In this document: piece by piece, positions 42,914-55,160 of the stretch
How positions within the stretch are numbered: position 1 is the stretch's first letter
Layout: every line of letters starts with the position of its first letter
Assembly: GCA_934045075.1 (NCBI GenBank)
Contig: OW203741.1
Location: forward strand, 342,501-406,500
DNA: 64,000 bases
Reading direction: 5' to 3'
Origin: Yponomeuta sedellus
Lineage: Eukaryota; Arthropoda; Insecta; Lepidoptera; Yponomeutidae
Program-made: the position numbers and the translations under genes
The notes under the pieces: generated by a model
Databases searched by the model: none
Seen by the model: the letters and a program-made list of their open reading frames with translations, nothing else
Told to the model about the DNA's origin: nothing

Positions 42914-43113
42914 TCTTTTTAATGCACTAACCCGTGCTAAGGACAATTTTTAAAATCTATTTAGAGGCTAAAAAATCCACCAATGCCGGGATTCGTACCC
43001 GCGACCTCTGGCTATCCGTGCCAGCGCTCTTTCTAACTGAGCTAATGGGCGATTCATCGGCATCAGATAAATTTCAAACCTCTTTACGATACTCTCTGTA
43101 TGACGTACAGGCA
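42914..43113 (-). mobile_element. Fold-back SINE, 5'-truncated (copy 12)
   Basis: Family 3' end at the left (tttttaatgcactaacccgt), tRNA-like module antisense at 42978-43050, truncated in the body at about 43113. Confidence 0.78.
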
Positions 43114-43489
43114 GCAGTGCTGCAAACCCCACCAGCAAGAAAAAAAGGAAATTTTGAAGAAAACATCAGGAGACGCCAAAAAAAATCGGGAGAAAACAAA
43201 AAAATACCTTTTCGATCAATTATGAGTTTAGATTAAGTAAATTAAGTTAGCGAAGCAGGAAAATACAACACAAAAAACGCAATGCTTTTTTATTCAATAA
43301 AAATATGACTTAAAGATTGTGTTCAAAGTAAAATAACAAAAAAAAACCTTTTGACACTCAAGACTTGACAGTTAGGTAGATTGAAGTTAGTAATTTGAGT
43401 TGCCATTAACTAAAAAAAAATGCTTCTATTTTGGCCAGAGTATCAAAAGAAAATCTCCAATGGCTATGCACACTTTCAACAAGTAAGTA

Positions 43490-44771
43490 CATAGGCTGCT
43501 ACTTATGTATGCGGAATCTGGGATTCCAATAATTTTAAACGCAATGTCTGACCTCCATGGTCAAATTCGTTCTTTTTTTAAATACGGCCGCTAACATTTT
43601 TCTCTTATATACGTAAGTGTTTTGTTTTATTTGGGTTTAAAATGTCATATCGCTGAAAAAATGGAACTCACTCGTGAAAATATTCGTGCTATGATTTATT
43701 ACGATTTTCGACGTGGTTTAACGCAACAACAGTTCTTAGATCAATTAACTTCGACTTTTGGTGGTGAAGCTCCATCAAAAACGACTGTGTATTACTGGTT
43801 TAGTGAGTTTAATCGCGGGCGCAGTAAGCTCACGGACGAAGTTAAAGAAGGTCGCCCGAAATCGGTGGTTGTGCCACAAAATATTGAAGCTGTGCGAAAA
43901 CTAATTATGCAAGACCGCCATGTTACGTATCGCAAGATAGAGGCTATTCTGGGCATATGTATGACGAGCATTCATAAGATATTACATGAACATTTGTCTG
44001 TAAAAAAAAGTTGTTCGCGTTGGATCCCGCACAACTTAACTCAGGATCAAAAAGATGCTCGCGTCGAATGGTGCAAGAAAACCTTAAAAAAATTCAACGG
44101 AGGTGACTCAAAATCTGTTTATAATATCTACACAGGTGACGAATCCTGGATCTACGCGTACGATCCCAAAACTAAACAACAATCAACAGTTTGGGTGTTT
44201 CAAAATGAGCCGAACCCTACGAAAGTGGCTCGTGCAAAAAGCACTGTAAAGCAAATGGTGGCCTGCTTTTTTGGTATTAATGGCCATGTGGCTACAATAC
44301 TACTGGAGAATCGCAGAACGGTTAATTCGGAGTGGTACACGACCATTTGTTTGCCGGAAGTATTTGAAGAAATACGCCAAAACAACCAGCGACGCAGAAT
44401 CATACTTCACAATGACAATGCCACCTGTCATACATCTCAGGAAACAACATTTTTGGATGGTCAAAAAATAGAATTGATGAGTCATCCACCGTACAGCCCT
44501 GATTTGGCTCCCAATGTTTTCTATTTATTCCCAAATGTAAAGAATAAATTACGTGGTCAACGATTTTCGACCCGTGAAGATGCCGTGCGTTCAAACAGCA
44601 CGTTTTGGAGATACCTCAATCAGAGTGGTAAAAGTGTTTTACAAATTGGTTTCATCGAATGCAAAAGTGCATCGATCATAGTGGAGAATACTTTGAAAAA
44701 CAATAAAAGCATATTTATCCTTATACATTTGTTTATTTTTTCTATTCCGCATACATAAGTAGCAGCCCTCG
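43490..44771 (+). mobile_element. mariner transposon, nearly complete
   Basis: About 28-bp terminal inverted repeats with two mismatches (ggctgctacttatgtatgcg at 43494 on; complement at 44744-44771), each next to TA. It encloses one transposase reading frame. Length of about 1.28 kb is normal for the family. Confidence 0.85.
43661..44758 (+). pseudogene. mariner transposase, inactivated
   Basis: Frame from MELTRENIRAMIYYDF (43661). Domains in order: N-terminal helix-turn-helix pair (GGEAPSKTTVYYWF), linker, and DD34D catalytic core with first Asp in TGDESWIY and second in LHNDNATCH. At the third position APND has become APNV (Val), and one residue is missing between the second Asp and this site. 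Near 44610 a frameshift moves the expected C-terminus (EIPQSEW, WFHRMQKC, GEYFEKQ) into the next frame, which also has a stop. Three independent lesions make it inactive. Closest in style to the cecropia/irritans-like mariners of insects. Confidence 0.88.
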
Positions 44772-44848
44772 TACAGCAAAAACATGTTGTGAATAGTTCT
44801 TTTTTTCGTAGAACTATCCATTGAGATTGTGTTAGTGTTAGCTAGTTA

Positions 44849-45392
44849 TACTATTTTAATTTTTTATGCACTAACCCGTGCTAAGGACAAATTAAAAACC
44901 TATTTAGAGGCTAAATATTTCAACCATGCCGGGATTCGAACCCGCGACCTCGGGCTATCCGTGCCAGCGCTCTACCAATTGAGCCAATGGGCGACTCACC
45001 GGCATCAGTGAAATTTCGAACCTCTACACTATTCTCTGTATTACGTATAGGCAGCGACATCTGGCATCTGGCTTGCAAATTGCGTCACTTACAGCCCTGA
45101 CTACCTACTTTGCAGTTAGATTTTTACATCGGAACGATATCACTGTACCCACATGATTATACTATTTTTATTTTTAATGCACTAACCCGTGCTAAGGACA
45201 AATTTAAAAACCTATTTAGAGGCTAAAAATTTCACCCATGCCGGGATTCGAACCCGCAACCTCGGGCTATCCGTGCCAGCGCTCTACCAATTGAGCCAAT
45301 GGGCGACTCACTGGGCATCAGTGATATTTCGAACCTCTTTACACTATTCACCCGGCATGGGTGAAATTGTTAGCCTCTAAATAGGTTTTTAA
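44849..45392 (-). mobile_element. Fold-back SINE dimer (copies 13 and 14)
   Basis: A 544-bp insert flanked as a whole by GTTAGCTAGTTA (44837-44848 and 45393-45404). On the minus strand it reads short inverted end, tRNA-like module, tail and 3' end, then a second unit: body, tRNA-like module, tail, 3' end. Two tRNA-like modules (about 44925-44995 and 45240-45310) in the same orientation. Confidence 0.86.
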
Positions 45393-45779
45393 GTTAGCTA
45401 GTTAGTTAACAAAGGTGGAATATGCAGAAATTCAGGAGATTTTACTAAATTCTACAAATAAAACGGTAGATCAGCAGACAGTGCCTAAAATCAGGAGATC
45501 TCCCGATAAACCAACAGAGTTTGCAGCACTGTCAGGCAGTGACATCTGCCTGAAGTAATTTGCATCACTTGCACAGTGTTATTTCGCGCTCGCACTAGCC
45601 CACGAAGCAGTGGCTGGCGGTTTCGAGCGGCTGTGTTGCCATCCGCGGAGGGGGTTATCGCGGCCGCGCCACGTGTCAGCAAATGAAGCTGAGCGAGACA
45701 TAGCGTTCAAAAACAAAGCGAGTATGTCATCGATTGACAGATAGATATGTAGAATATTAGTTACTGTATGTGCACCCGG

Positions 45780-46060
45780 AATTGCATAAAAGACTTAAAG
45801 AATAACATAGCACAGTACAATTGGCGGCTTTATTCTTCTTCTTCAGGCTATATTAGTCCACTGTGGGCATAGCCCTCCTAATGAGCGCCATAGCACAAGG
45901 TCGTGCCATCATTGGGGGGCAATACCCATAATCCCTACGCTGGGCATGCGGGTTGGGGATCGCAGTTTGATGGTATTGCACTGCAGGGGCGCTGCTGCCC
46001 ACCCCCCCGCGGCCTCATTACTAGAAGTAATTTCTTCTAGACAATGACTTCTAGTTATAT
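45780..46060 (-). repeat. LINE 3' end fragment with a nested repeat
   Basis: gtacaattggcggctttatt (up to 45837) continues at 46017 with tagaagtaatttcttctaga. Together they match the uninterrupted order seen at about 22890-22930. A different repeat separates the two parts. Confidence 0.55.
45838..46016 (+). repeat. Lepidopteran dispersed repeat, copy 2 (nested)
   Basis: Same as the first part of 24570-24860 (ggctatattagtccactg, aatgagcgcc, acgctgggcatgcgggttgg, gatcgcagttt), ending in a C-run. Confidence 0.6.
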
Positions 46061-46904
46061 ATATATATATATGTACCGATTCAGCGTCCTTTCATTTGGC
46101 ATCATTGTGACGTCCACCATTACTAGCAGGTTTAGATCGACTCTGTCGGTGAATATTAGTTACTAAATTACCTGCTATTACAGTGTATTACTTAGTTTTT
46201 CCATAAAGTAATTTATATCGATATACAAATATATGTATACCACCATGCACACTCATTGCTATGGGAACCCCCTTCCATATTGCGATCTATTTAACACCCG
46301 GCGAATATTTTATAATATTATTTCACATCATCGACTATACCAGCTCCTTCAGAATGCGACGTTGCCATGTTGTGCGTCAATACCTAATTTCCATATTTGT
46401 ATTATTGTTTGAAAGAATACCACTTCTTGCTCGATAGGAACGTGTGTTGCGTTCCTGGTAAGTAAAGCGTCCGAACTCCGGACCTGCATTTGTCCTTAGT
46501 TTTTAACACAATGAATTCTCAATTAAATAAAGGGTCGAAACTTTTCTGGATTGTATCTCCTGGATGGGCCACGCTGTTAGCTTATCATCAGGTATGCCTT
46601 ATGCTTTGCCTATCCAGTTGAATACCAAAATATCCGGATATTGGAATACAAGTGGATGTATGAAGGTAACTTTGAGTAGGAAATATGCTAAGTGACCGTT
46701 TAAGAAAGAATGTTTAAATCAATGTGTATGAATGTTACACCGGTATTTTCTTATGGCATAGGCGTATCGCGCAATTTTATTACCGTATACGAAAGTCATA
46801 TGTGACCAGTCATATGTCAAGTGACCGTCTTCTTTTTGACTTGAAATTTATTTATTTTAATAATTGAAGACCGTCAATTTTCTTAAAATTGCTCGGTATG
46901 CGAG
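46061..46904. other. No recognised feature
   Basis: Includes a short (TA)n at about 46055-46072. No coding region. Confidence 0.4.
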
Positions 46905-48903
46905 TTATTTGAAATGTTGGGCAGGGTAAAAAAACAAACGGGCGGTTGGTATTGACCTCACCAGGAGAGCTGATAAAATACGGCGGAGAGAAGTTGCATA
47001 AGCTGGTCTGGGAACTATTTGTTCGCATGTGGGAGCAGGAGCGCGCTCCGGATACCTTTAAAGAATCGCGCATAAATGCTCTCTACAAGAACAAAGGTGA
47101 CCGATCTGACTGCAACGCTTATCGCGGTATTTCGTTTCTTTCTGCCCCCGGAAAGGGTTTTGCTAGAGTTCTCTTAAACCGCCTAAAGAACTTGTCCGTT
47201 AAGATTCTGCCAGAAATCCAGTTTGGCTTCCGACCGGACCAAGGCATATGCGAAGCTTCCGACAGCGTGCCTCGGGAAGCTCTATCGTTGGTGCTAGGTA
47301 AGCTTGAGTGCACGGAAAAGTTTGTGAGACTGCTTAGACTCCTGCATGACGACATGCAATGCTGCGTTGCCATAGACGGTGATCAGACAGACTTCCTCCC
47401 CGTTACCTGTGGGGTGAAGCAAGGTTGCGTTTTAGCAAATATTCTGTTCGCCTTATACTTTGCGGTGGTAGTTAGAGGAGTCTTACAAACTGTTTCTCAA
47501 GGAGTTCGAATCCGCTTCCGCACAGACGGCAGCCTTTTCAACTTGGCTAGACTTAAGGCTCGCACTAAAGTCTCACACGCACTGATCACCGAGATCATGT
47601 ATGCTGATGACCAGTGATAGGAATGGAGCGGGCTTATTTACCTAAACTTCGAGGAACAGAGACAAAAATCGGAGACTTCCTTACGACAATATTTTTTTCC
47701 GGGACATCACTTAAGTAAATTAAAAATTAATGTTATTCGGAATAAGTAATTGGTCTATGTTTACTTAAAGCTTAAGACTATACATAACAAATCACAGAGT
47801 CGTATTGTCCCGGAAAAAAATATTGTCGTAAGGAAGTCTCCGATTTTTGTCTCTGTTCCTCGAAGTTTAGGTAAATAAGCCCGCGCCATTCCTATCACTG
47901 CTGATGACAATCATGTGCTTTGTAGCAGAATCCCCAGACGGCCTGCAACAGCTAATGTCAGCATTTCACCAAGCCTGCCGTAAGTTCGGCCTGAAGATCA
48001 GTGTCAATAAGACGGAGGTGATGTCCCTGGACATACGGTCACGAGACACTGGCCATAAAACTTGGTGAGGATGTGCTGAAGCAGGTGGATAAATTTCGCT
48101 ATCTGGGGAACACTGTAACATCCAAGTGTGACCTTGATGCTGAGATAAATAGCAGGGTAGGTGCCGCAGCTGCAGCATTTGGCAAGCTGTGTTCCAAGGT
48201 CTTCTGCTCTCATGACCTTAAGTTGACCACTAAGATATCGACATACATGGCAATCGAGCTGCCAAACCTCTTATAGTCCTTTGAGAGGTGGTGTGTATAC
48301 CACCGCCACATTTGCACTCTGGATCGCTTCCACCTTAAATGCCTTCGTACCATCATGAAGATCAGATGGTCTGTTAGAGTGCGAAATACCGAAGTTCTGC
48401 GACGAGCCAATGTTGGTGGCATTGAGGCCTATTTAATGCGTCGACAGCTTCGGCGGTGCGGTCACGTATCTCGTATGGCGGAGGAAAGAGTGGTGAAGCG
48501 CATCTTATTCTGAACTAGAGGAGGGCAAGCGGAATCATGGCGGTCCCCTCCTCCGGTACAAGGATGTTCAAAAGCGATACATGAATAGATGCAACATAGA
48601 GCCCTCCCGCTGGGAACGGGAACGTGGCAGCACAGCGGCCAGAATGGTGCAGGATGGTGAACAGTCAAGTACGTGAGTTCGAGGTTCAGCGTAAAGCTGA
48701 CCTTGATACCAAACGCGACCAGTTAAAGGCTCGCCCACCTGCTGCCATTACATATAACTATGAGAACGGCATGCTCACGTGCCCTCAATGTGCACGGAGT
48801 TTCGCCGCGAAGATAGGCTACATAAGCCAAGCGCCATATTTCTGATTAAGGGTCAAAGTGGTCGCCATGGCCGAAATCGGTCGGAGCAATCATCATCATC
48901 ATA
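46905..48903 (+). pseudogene. Degenerate LINE reverse transcriptase, 5'-truncated and split by a MITE
   Basis: 46946-47613 encodes RT fingers and palm: YKNKGDRSDCNAYRGISFLS, then FGFRPDQ, CGVKQGCVLA and MYADD. At the YADD codons a 289-bp MITE interrupts. After it the frame resumes with several shifts: [43 protein letters not shown], then [19 protein letters not shown] and GHVSRMAEE. Near the end comes LTCPQCARSF, a C-terminal zinc-finger-like motif. The 3' end is (ATC)n at 48888-48903, touching the next mariner. RTE/R4-like type is likely but not certain. No functional product. Confidence 0.82.
47612..47900. mobile_element. hAT-like MITE with about 94-bp terminal inverted repeats
   Basis: Ends CAGTGATAGG / CCTATCACTG with arms of about 94 bp differing at one position. 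8-bp target duplication CTGATGAC (47604-47611 and 47901-47908). The CAG start and 8-bp duplication suggest the hAT group. Confidence 0.82.
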
Positions 48904-50389
48904 CGTCACACTATAAGTTTTGCGTAACTTAAAAAACAACATGTTATAACCAAAATATTATGTTTATTGCTTTTCAAAATACTCTCCTTTACATTTTAAA
49001 CATGTTTTCATGCGATCGAACCATTTTTTTAAAACCATAGATCTGAAGGCATGTTTTCTACGTGCTGATTGAACGCATTTACTGGCTCTTCGGAGTTGGT
49101 AAAAGTAAAACCTCTCATCAAATCTTTGATTTTGGGGAAAACACAGAAATCACAGGTTGCTAGGTCGGGGCTATGCGCAGGATGGGTTACGAGTTGTACT
49201 TTTTCGGAAGCTAAAAATGACTTATTTTTACTTTTGCCGCGTGTCATGATGTAGGAGAACGCGGCTTTTTGGTCGTCTTTCGCGAATCTTTTCTAACACC
49301 CTGGGTAAACAAATGGTTGAATACCACTCGGCATTAACATTCTTTTGATCTTCAAGTGGAATTGTACAGATGGGACCCGCAGCTGAGAAAAAAAGGGATA
49401 ATTTTTTTACCAAGGTTTCTCGCCTACTTCACTTTTGTTGGCCGGTTTATTTTTTAAACACCCATTCACAAGATTGCTGTTTTTTTTCGTCTTTTTCGTC
49501 TACTGTGAAAATGTCATAAACAGCATTAGAATGTCCATGGTCGTACTCTAGTAGCATTTGTGAGCACCATTCCACGCGAGCCCGCTTCTGCTCGCCTCTG
49601 TCAGTTTAAGAGGGATCTAACGACAACGAAGTTTGCCAACTTTCTATTCTTCGTGTAAAATTTTCTGAATTTGGCTCATACCAATCCTCAATTAGTTCTC
49701 GAATTGTCTCATAGGTAATCCGCGAAATTTCTTCAATTAGCCGCTTAACAGTAGCCACATTATTTTCGTTGACGGCAGTTGAAGGAGTCATGTAAAGAAA
49801 CTCCACCTCTCTAAAATTCAGCAAACCATCGCCTCACGGTGCTCAAACATGGTGCTTCTCTTCCAAAAGCATTTTGAAGATGAGCGGCTCAGTTTTGCGG
49901 GGAGAGAGAACTTTTTATGCCTTAATGTATGTGTACGCTACCGCATGTGTACCACTTTGTACCAAATGTGACCTCTAATTTTATAAGGAACACTATTCCC
50001 TAAGATACAGGTTTTGCTTAGTTTAGGGGATAGAAGAGTGACACTGTTTTTAAACTCATGTTGTACAGCCTCTGCCTATTTTAAGTGTGTGCGTACCTAT
50101 ACTTTAGTCACTGTCTCTGTAAATTGACTATATTCGTGTTTTTGCTATATGTACAATAAATAAATTATTATTATTACATATATTAAAATCATAAAAAATC
50201 ATCGCTCTAACATCCTTTCGACTGAATTCCATTTTCGTTGCGTACGTAGAACTTTGATGTGTGATAAAAAACAATTGACCAATGATTTCCCCCGCCGAAT
50301 GTCTATTATTACTAAAAGTTTTCAAAAAATATAACAATCGAAACTCAAATAGTTCCGATTAGCTAGAAGTGCAAAACTTTTAGTGTGCC
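48904..50389 (-). pseudogene. Second mariner, strongly decayed, with a nested retroelement tail
   Basis: Outer inverted repeats tcacactataagttttgc (about 48905) and gcaaaacttttagtgtgc (50371-50388). Minus-strand transposase pieces: MEFSRKDVRAMIFYDF (about 50185-50233), VKRLIEE.RITYETI (about 49700), NAEWYSTICLPRVLEKI (about 49330), LLHHD, and HSPDLATCDFCVFPKI (about 49160). Several frameshifts and stops separate them. About 49900-50180 is foreign: a short retroelement end with aataaataaattattatta. A different mariner lineage from the 43.5-kb copy. Confidence 0.8.
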
Positions 50390-53040
50390 CCATGTAGTAC
50401 ATGGTACTCGTTTATTTAATAGTTTTTAAATCTCTCATGATCGGCAAGTAGGTTCTTATTACCTCCAAATGGGGCTTGTAGGTAACTAATTAGCGGTCTA
50501 GGGTAATAAATAATGTAGCTAGAAAAGCCCTAGGGCTAAACAATAAAAAAAAAACACTTCTTTCAAAAAGTTCGCGTACATCTAACCATCATACTGGCAA
50601 TATAACATCATGCATTCAGCATAATGACCAAAGAGGTCGCTTGCTATTCAGCCTTGTCTTTGTGTGAGTATAATAGTCATCAATTTTAAATATTGAACGG
50701 CGAAGCACAATTTCGTTCTTGAAAAATAATTTAAAACGTTATTGCCTTGATTTTTTTAATGAAAAAGGCAAGAATAGAAAACTTTTACTTTAAAATGTTT
50801 TATTCTTGTAATGCCGGTTTTTTTACTTACCTCACAATCGAGATGTAAAGCAGAATAGTTAACTCGGGTTTAAGCATCAATTGCACCCTCGAACTTATCT
50901 CGGGCTGCAATTGATGCCGTACTTGGCTACTAATATACTATTAATCATTTAATAGCATTCGTTTAATATAATCGTCATGAGCTTTAAATTAAAATTGCGC
51001 TGTTTATGTAAACAGACGCCAGTTGGTCGAATACTGTGATATGCTTCAATGTTTGGCGTCCGTATGTTGTACATATATAAGCCACTTCTTCAAAATACGA
51101 ACGCGTGATACTTAGCAGTGTGAAAATTATGGAGCAACTAACGCCCGTTTAGTTGTTTATTCAAGACTATATTCATGTTCCTTAACTTCAACTTAAATGG
51201 TTCATTAATTATTATTAAAATATTGGTATTTTTTTATTATTTACTAATATTTATTAGTCTTTTAGTAAATCAGTATTTAGTAACAGGGCCTTTGGCTAAG
51301 TCTTTGGTCAACTTACGTTATTGTGACCTTATAAAACACTGCCCATTAATTTTCGTGAAATGATAATAATTTTAATCAACATCTCGTATTGAGTTTGTTA
51401 TAGGTATACAGATGAAACAGGACGTGGAACATCTGGTCTTAATCTGGTCCATATATTACTCTACTATATTTTACTGTATTTCAAGTACACTTACATAAAT
51501 AAACAAAATGCGCTTAGTGCAAAATTGTAAACAAACTTAACGTCTCGTAATTCAAACCAATGCCCTCAATATTATCACCGCGATAAAAATACGGACCTCA
51601 TTAGTCGTAAGATACAAATCCTTACTGAGGATTTTCAGATAAACTTAAAAATTACGCTTAGTACAAACATAACATTTTATACTGCAAACACATAAATAAT
51701 ATTATATTTATCTAGTCACATTGATTATGTATGGACGTCAACAGTCGTAGGATGCAAACCATTAAAGACAATCTGACGTCCGTATATTAAAAAACACAAA
51801 ACTACCAACTATAACATTATTTCACTGATTCAACTCACAATCCCAACACGATCACTGTGTAAGACATAAAATTTAATTTCCTTTGGTCTCTACCGCGACC
51901 ACTAAACGTTTCTAATCTATCAGACTGAGGCTAATTTAAGGTTTCCTATACCATTACATTACAACGAGCGACACATATTTTCGTTTCTAATAATATTTTA
52001 CTCTAAAAAGGAGTATGTTAAAGGAGTATGAGTGCACTACAAACTTACTAATAACGAACACAAACTATGCATTCATTTGTGGGAAAATGTCAAAGCGAGC
52101 AGCAAAATCTTCAGTACTGAAGTGGAAATATTAAGTTCTCGGGAACATTCATGGACGTCAAATGTTGCTCAGTATGAATAGAACGCGTCAAACCGACATC
52201 TGTATATTATAGGTCTCGCAGTATTGAAACTATTTCTCTTAGAACGACACTATATCATCACTCATCAGCTCTATTTGTGATCGGAGCCTAGGTATTAGGT
52301 ATTTCTTATTGATTGACAGTCAGTGTCTACCTATAGCTAGCAGGAGTACAAAACTAAGTGCCTACCCTACCTACTCCAAGTGCATGAAATAAAGTAGTAA
52401 AAACGAGTGAATAGGTACGTACTACAGTCACATTTGAAATTATAGTACAATTTTGAACCTTATTTCCTTGACATAAGTTCCGTAAAGTGTACATATTATT
52501 AAAGGCGACTGTACGTACATACTCGCGTACCTGTTATCAACTTTAATAAATTCTTTAAATTAATCTTTCAAACCCAAAATAATGATAATAAGTACTAAAT
52601 ATAATAGGTAAATATTGAAACGGCATTCAAAAATTTACTCCTCGTCGTCGTTCAACCTTCTCTTTGAGAACGGCATTTCAGTTACATTAACACAATCGTC
52701 ACAAATTAGATCGCACTAAACGGCAACGTCGCAATTCGCAGCAACAAGTGACGGGACGCCAAATGAGGCGCACTATGAACTGGCGATTGAAGACAGCAGC
52801 GCCACCGATATTGGCTACGAAAATGCGCGGAACTACGGAATTATTCAGTTCAGTCGGAACGGAAGAAAAATGACTTCCAAGTTTATTTTTTTATTTTTTA
52901 TTATTTGTGGTCAGCAGCGTAAGAGGAGGCGATTGGAACGGGTCTCCTATTTGACTTCCGTATATCGGACGTCAGAAGCAGGTGGACGTCCGATTAAATG
53001 TAAAAAAGCCCATAATGGACGCCGAATCTGTTGTAGGATG

Positions 53041-53042
<2 letters not shown>
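50390..53042. other. AT-rich region without recognised gene
   Basis: 2.6 kb. Scattered ggacgtc and cgtaggatg(t/c)aaa motifs recur at about 51735-51755, 51776, 52155, 52966-53040, hinting at an old element. No frame longer than about 60 codons looks coding. Confidence 0.4.

Positions 53043-53105
<63 letters not shown>
53043..53105. repeat. (TA)n microsatellite
   Basis: About 30 uninterrupted TA units. Confidence 0.97.
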
Positions 53106-53107
<2 letters not shown>

Positions 53108-53907
53108 CATATGTTATCTATTCTTTAGTTGCACATACTACCCGCTTCCTAGCTTTTTCCCTCAATGGTATTCCCTCAATTCCCTCAATACTACTCTCTG
53201 TAAAAAGTATCGGGAATATGTCAATAAAAAGACCCGCGTAAAAGAGGTCGTTTTAATTTTTTTACTGCATGTTGGTAGCACTACTGATTTAGCGCAGATT
53301 CAAGAAGCTAGTGCTCGAAAATCGACGTATGAGTCTGAGGCCGGTATTACAGAACGATGCTCAAGCACAGATTGATCTCAGATCGCCCAATCATTACTTG
53401 AGCGCTGAATCGATGCTCAAGCACTCCCTTTATTTTCAATCAGTTCTTGAGTAGAGATCAGCCAATCACTGCTTAATTAAAGATTCAGAACTGCAATCAG
53501 ATTGTCTATGATCAAAGTTTGTTTTCTATGACAAGAAAAATACAAGTGTAGATTTTAATTCCGTTATACGCATGTTACAAAAACGTGACGATGAAACTTA
53601 GTAAATTATGTCAAATATACAGAGGAAACTAAAATAATGTTTATGTATTCGTAAATAAAATGTTCAAAGTTTCTTTATTTAGTTATTAGTTTGTTGTGAA
53701 CCGTATATTTAAAAGCACAACGTTCATGCTTCTTATTCGTTTATTCGCTTTGAGTACAGAACGGAACGTAACAAATGAACGTAAAAAAATAATTCTCTTG
53801 ACGTCTGTCTGTTTATTTATGTTTACTAAATTTAATAATATCTGTACATAGTCGGTTTGGTGTAATTTGAACATTAACCGCTGTTTTGAAACGAGGTGTG
53901 GGAAAAT

Positions 53908-54850
53908 GGAAATTCACCGTAGTGGAGAGGATCCTCCTTGTGGAACATAACAAGTCAACTTCACTGCAGTGGAGAGGGTCCTCCTCGTAGAAGATAAAAA
54001 GTGAACTTCATCGCAGTGGAGAGGAACCTGCTCATGGAACATAAAATTTCAACTTCATCTCAGTAGAGAGGAACCTGCACATGGAACATAAAACTTTCAG
54101 TTCACCGCAGTGGAGAGGAACCTGCTCATTGAACATAAAACTTCAACTTCACCGCAGTGGACAGTAACCTGCTCATTGAACATAAAACTTCAACTTCACC
54201 GCAGTGGAGAGGAACCTGCTCATTGAACATAAAACTTCAACTTCACCGCAGTGGACAGTAACCTGCTCATTGAACATAAAACTTCAACTTCACCGCAGTG
54301 GACAGTAACCTGCTCATTGAACATAAAACTTCAACTTCACCGCAGTGGAGAGGAACCTGCTTGTTGAACATAACACTTTAACTTCACCGCAGTGGACAGT
54401 AACCTGCTCATTGAACATAAAACTTCAACTTCACCGCAGTGGATAGGAACCTGCTCATTGAACATAAAACTTCAACTTCACCGCAGTGGACAGTAACCTG
54501 CTCATTGAACATAAAACTTCAACTTCACCGCAGTGGAGAGGAACCTGCTTGTTGAACATAACACTTTAACTTCACCGCAGTGGAGAGGAACCTGCTTGTT
54601 GAACATAAAACTTCAACTTCACTGCAGTTAAGAGGAACCTGCTTGTTGAACATAAAACTTCAACTTCACTGCAGTGGAGAGGAACCTGCTCGTTGAACAT
54701 AAAACTTCAACTTCACCACAGTAAAGAGGAACCTGCTCGTTGAACATAAAACTTCAACTTCACCGCAGTGGAGAGGAACTTGCTCGTTGAATATAAAACT
54801 TCAACTTCACAGAAGTGGAGAGGATCCTTCTCGAGGCAGATAAAAAGTCG
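53908..54850 (+). repeat. Minisatellite, 47-bp unit, about 20 copies
   Basis: Unit of the form cttcaccgcagtgg / agaggaacctgctcattg / aacataaaacttcaa. Central copies are nearly identical and alternate between ggagaggaacc and ggacagtaacc variants. Edge copies (units 1-2 and 20) are diverged and share a ggatcct / agataaaaagt variant. The pattern fits unequal exchange homogenising the middle. Confidence 0.93.
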
Positions 54851-54957
54851 TCTTCAACACAGCGGATTTATAGGATATGTTTCAATTATTTCCAATTTTA
54901 TGAGCAATAAAAAAGCTGAGATTGTTTTACGGATTATTTTATTTATTCCGTTTGTGA

Positions 54958-55160
54958 CTGTCATGTTGGCCTAGCCGCTAAGGCACTTGGTTACCAAGAC
55001 CGAGCTTGTGGGTTCGATTCCCACTGTGGGCCTATATATTTGTACAAGTGACCACAGTTACGGTGTACTTCATGTTTGTGATGTCCTCGCCTGGTTATCA
55101 TAGTAGGTAGTGTTGCGTGAAATTTATTCAATGAAACCCCAATATTAATGTAATAAAATT
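54958..55160 (+). mobile_element. tRNA-like SINE
   Basis: Head tggcctagccgctaaggcac and gtgggttcgattcccac form A- and B-box with a tRNA-like fold (54964-55032), followed by a non-tRNA body. Different from the fold-back family. Confidence 0.55.

Noticed and set aside
44849..45392. Two independent SINE insertions
   Set aside because: Only one pair of 12-bp duplications brackets both units, so a single dimer insertion explains the data better.
53908..54850. CRISPR-like array
   Set aside because: Units are contiguous 47-bp tandem repeats without unique spacers, in a eukaryotic genome; a minisatellite.
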